A DNA stretch of 64,000 bases from Colletes latitarsis (lineage: Eukaryota; Arthropoda; Insecta; Hymenoptera; Colletidae), in NCBI RefSeq assembly GCF_051014445.1, contig NW_027488367.1, positions 23,545,501 through 23,609,500 of the forward strand, given 5' to 3'. The notes under the pieces are model-generated. The model worked only from the letters and a program-made list of their open reading frames with translations. It ran no database searches and was not told the DNA's origin. How positions within the stretch are numbered: position 1 is the first letter of the stretch; every line of letters starts with the position of its first letter. The translations under genes were made by a program, and so were the position numbers. This document shows, in pieces, positions 63,536 to 64,000 of this stretch.

Positions 63536-64000
63536 ATCACGTAGTAATGTGGGACCACACAGAAACAATCAATTAAACCTGGTCTTGATAAATATTTTAG
63601 AGGATAACGCATGTTAGGTCTGGGTTAGGTCTAGGATTTGCCCTCGTCAGGCTCATACTTTCGCATATTTCTCATACTTCATGGCTAGATCCTGGGCTAT
63701 TTCTGGATTGTATCACGTAGTAATGTGGTACCACACAGAAGCAGTCAATTAAACCTGGTTTCGATCAATATTTTAGAGGATAACGCAAGTTAGGTCTGGG
63801 ATAGGTCTGGGATTTTCCCTCATCAGGCTCATACTTTCGCGTTTTTCACATACTTGTTGAACAGATCCTGGGTTTTTTCTGGATTGGGTCACGTAGTAGT
63901 GTGGTACCACACTGAAACAGTCGATTAAACCTGGTTTCGATCAATATTTTTGAGGATAACGCATGTTAGGTCTAGGTTAGGCCGGGGATTTTCACTCATC
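63536..64000. repeat. Register-shifted end of the D7 array
   Basis: Instead of starting a third 14-mer, the sequence resumes like 61437 onward, 2,114 bases earlier (12 monomers plus 2), with several differences: ATCAATTAAACC against ATCAACTAAACC, and GAGGATAACGC against GAGGACAATGC. By about 63920 it changes again to CAGTCGATTAAACC with TTTTTGAGGATAACG. This fits unequal exchange between HOR units two monomers out of register. Confidence 0.7.

Larger units (their letters stand above)
1..64000. repeat. Tandem satellite array, about 176-bp monomer, spanning the whole window
   Basis: The motif CACGTAGTA recurs at 8, 184, 360 and 536 and then about every 176 bases to the end of the window. Nearly all monomers share the same order of blocks: CACGTAGTAATGTGGTACC, the AAACCTGGT element, AATATTTTAGAGGATAACGC, the TTAGGTCTGG doublet, CTCATCAGGCTCATACTTTCGC, and a variable tail ending TCCTGGG-T-run-CTGG. 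All are in the same head-to-tail orientation; I saw no inverted monomer. Lengths vary slightly: 177 bp where the T-run gains a base (GGGTTATTTTCTGG), 175 bp in the GTTACGTTTGG variant and 174 bp in the TTGGACACG variant. No stretch over 300 bases lies outside the array. A homogeneous array of this size is typical of eukaryotic centromeric or heterochromatic satellite DNA. The chromosomal location and species are inference and cannot be fixed here. Confidence 0.98.

Noticed and set aside
1..64000. CRISPR array
   Set aside because: The repeat is similar over its whole 176-bp length with no unique spacers, and variants group into subfamilies and higher-order units.

Overview
The whole 64-kb window is one uninterrupted tandem satellite array with a repeat length of about 176 bp, roughly 363 monomers. 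I found no protein-coding gene, RNA gene, transposon, CRISPR array or unique DNA. Both window ends lie inside the array, so neither edge of the satellite is seen. A homogenised AT-rich satellite organised into higher-order repeats (HORs) points to a eukaryotic centromeric, pericentromeric or other heterochromatic block. The species cannot be named from the sequence, and nothing looks bacterial or viral.

Monomer anatomy, starting at the CACGTAGTA motif: (1) a cluster of three short dyad symmetries, around GTGGTACCAC, ACTGAAACAGT and AAACCTGGTTT; (2) an AT-rich stretch around AATATTTTAGAG; (3) an internal 11-bp direct repeat (GTTAGGTCTGG / GTTAGGTCTAG); (4) a variable 3' part that defines monomer classes. 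Class I reads CATACTTSATGGCTAG and ends in CTGGATTG. Class II reads CATACTTGTTGAAC with a T-run and CTGGTTTGG. Class III reads GCAGTTTTAACATACATG. Class IV reads GCACACTTCACATACTCG. The classes are interleaved irregularly and several monomers are chimeras.

Layout. 1-20.6 kb: a long repeat with a 12.5-13.0 kb offset. The second copy lacks exactly three monomers (528 bp), and smaller shuffled blocks lie at 7-12.3 kb. 19.1-34.4 kb: two head-to-tail copies of a 7,732-bp, 44-monomer block that look almost identical, each ending in a 528-bp trimer HOR. 34.1-52.0 kb: a patchwork of re-used blocks: a 2.7-2.8 kb block present three times, a 1,055-bp hexamer, a 0.93-kb block present twice, and fragments joined in new orders. 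52.0-58.6 kb: a more divergent, mostly single-copy stretch. 58.6-63.5 kb: two tandem copies of a 2,467-bp, 14-monomer HOR, then a change of register.

Short open frames of 63-89 codons recur on the minus strand, and a 67-codon frame recurs on the plus strand. They are by-products of the repeat: 176 is not a multiple of 3, so no frame continues from one monomer to the next. All block boundaries come from alignment by eye and may be off by a few bases to tens of bases.
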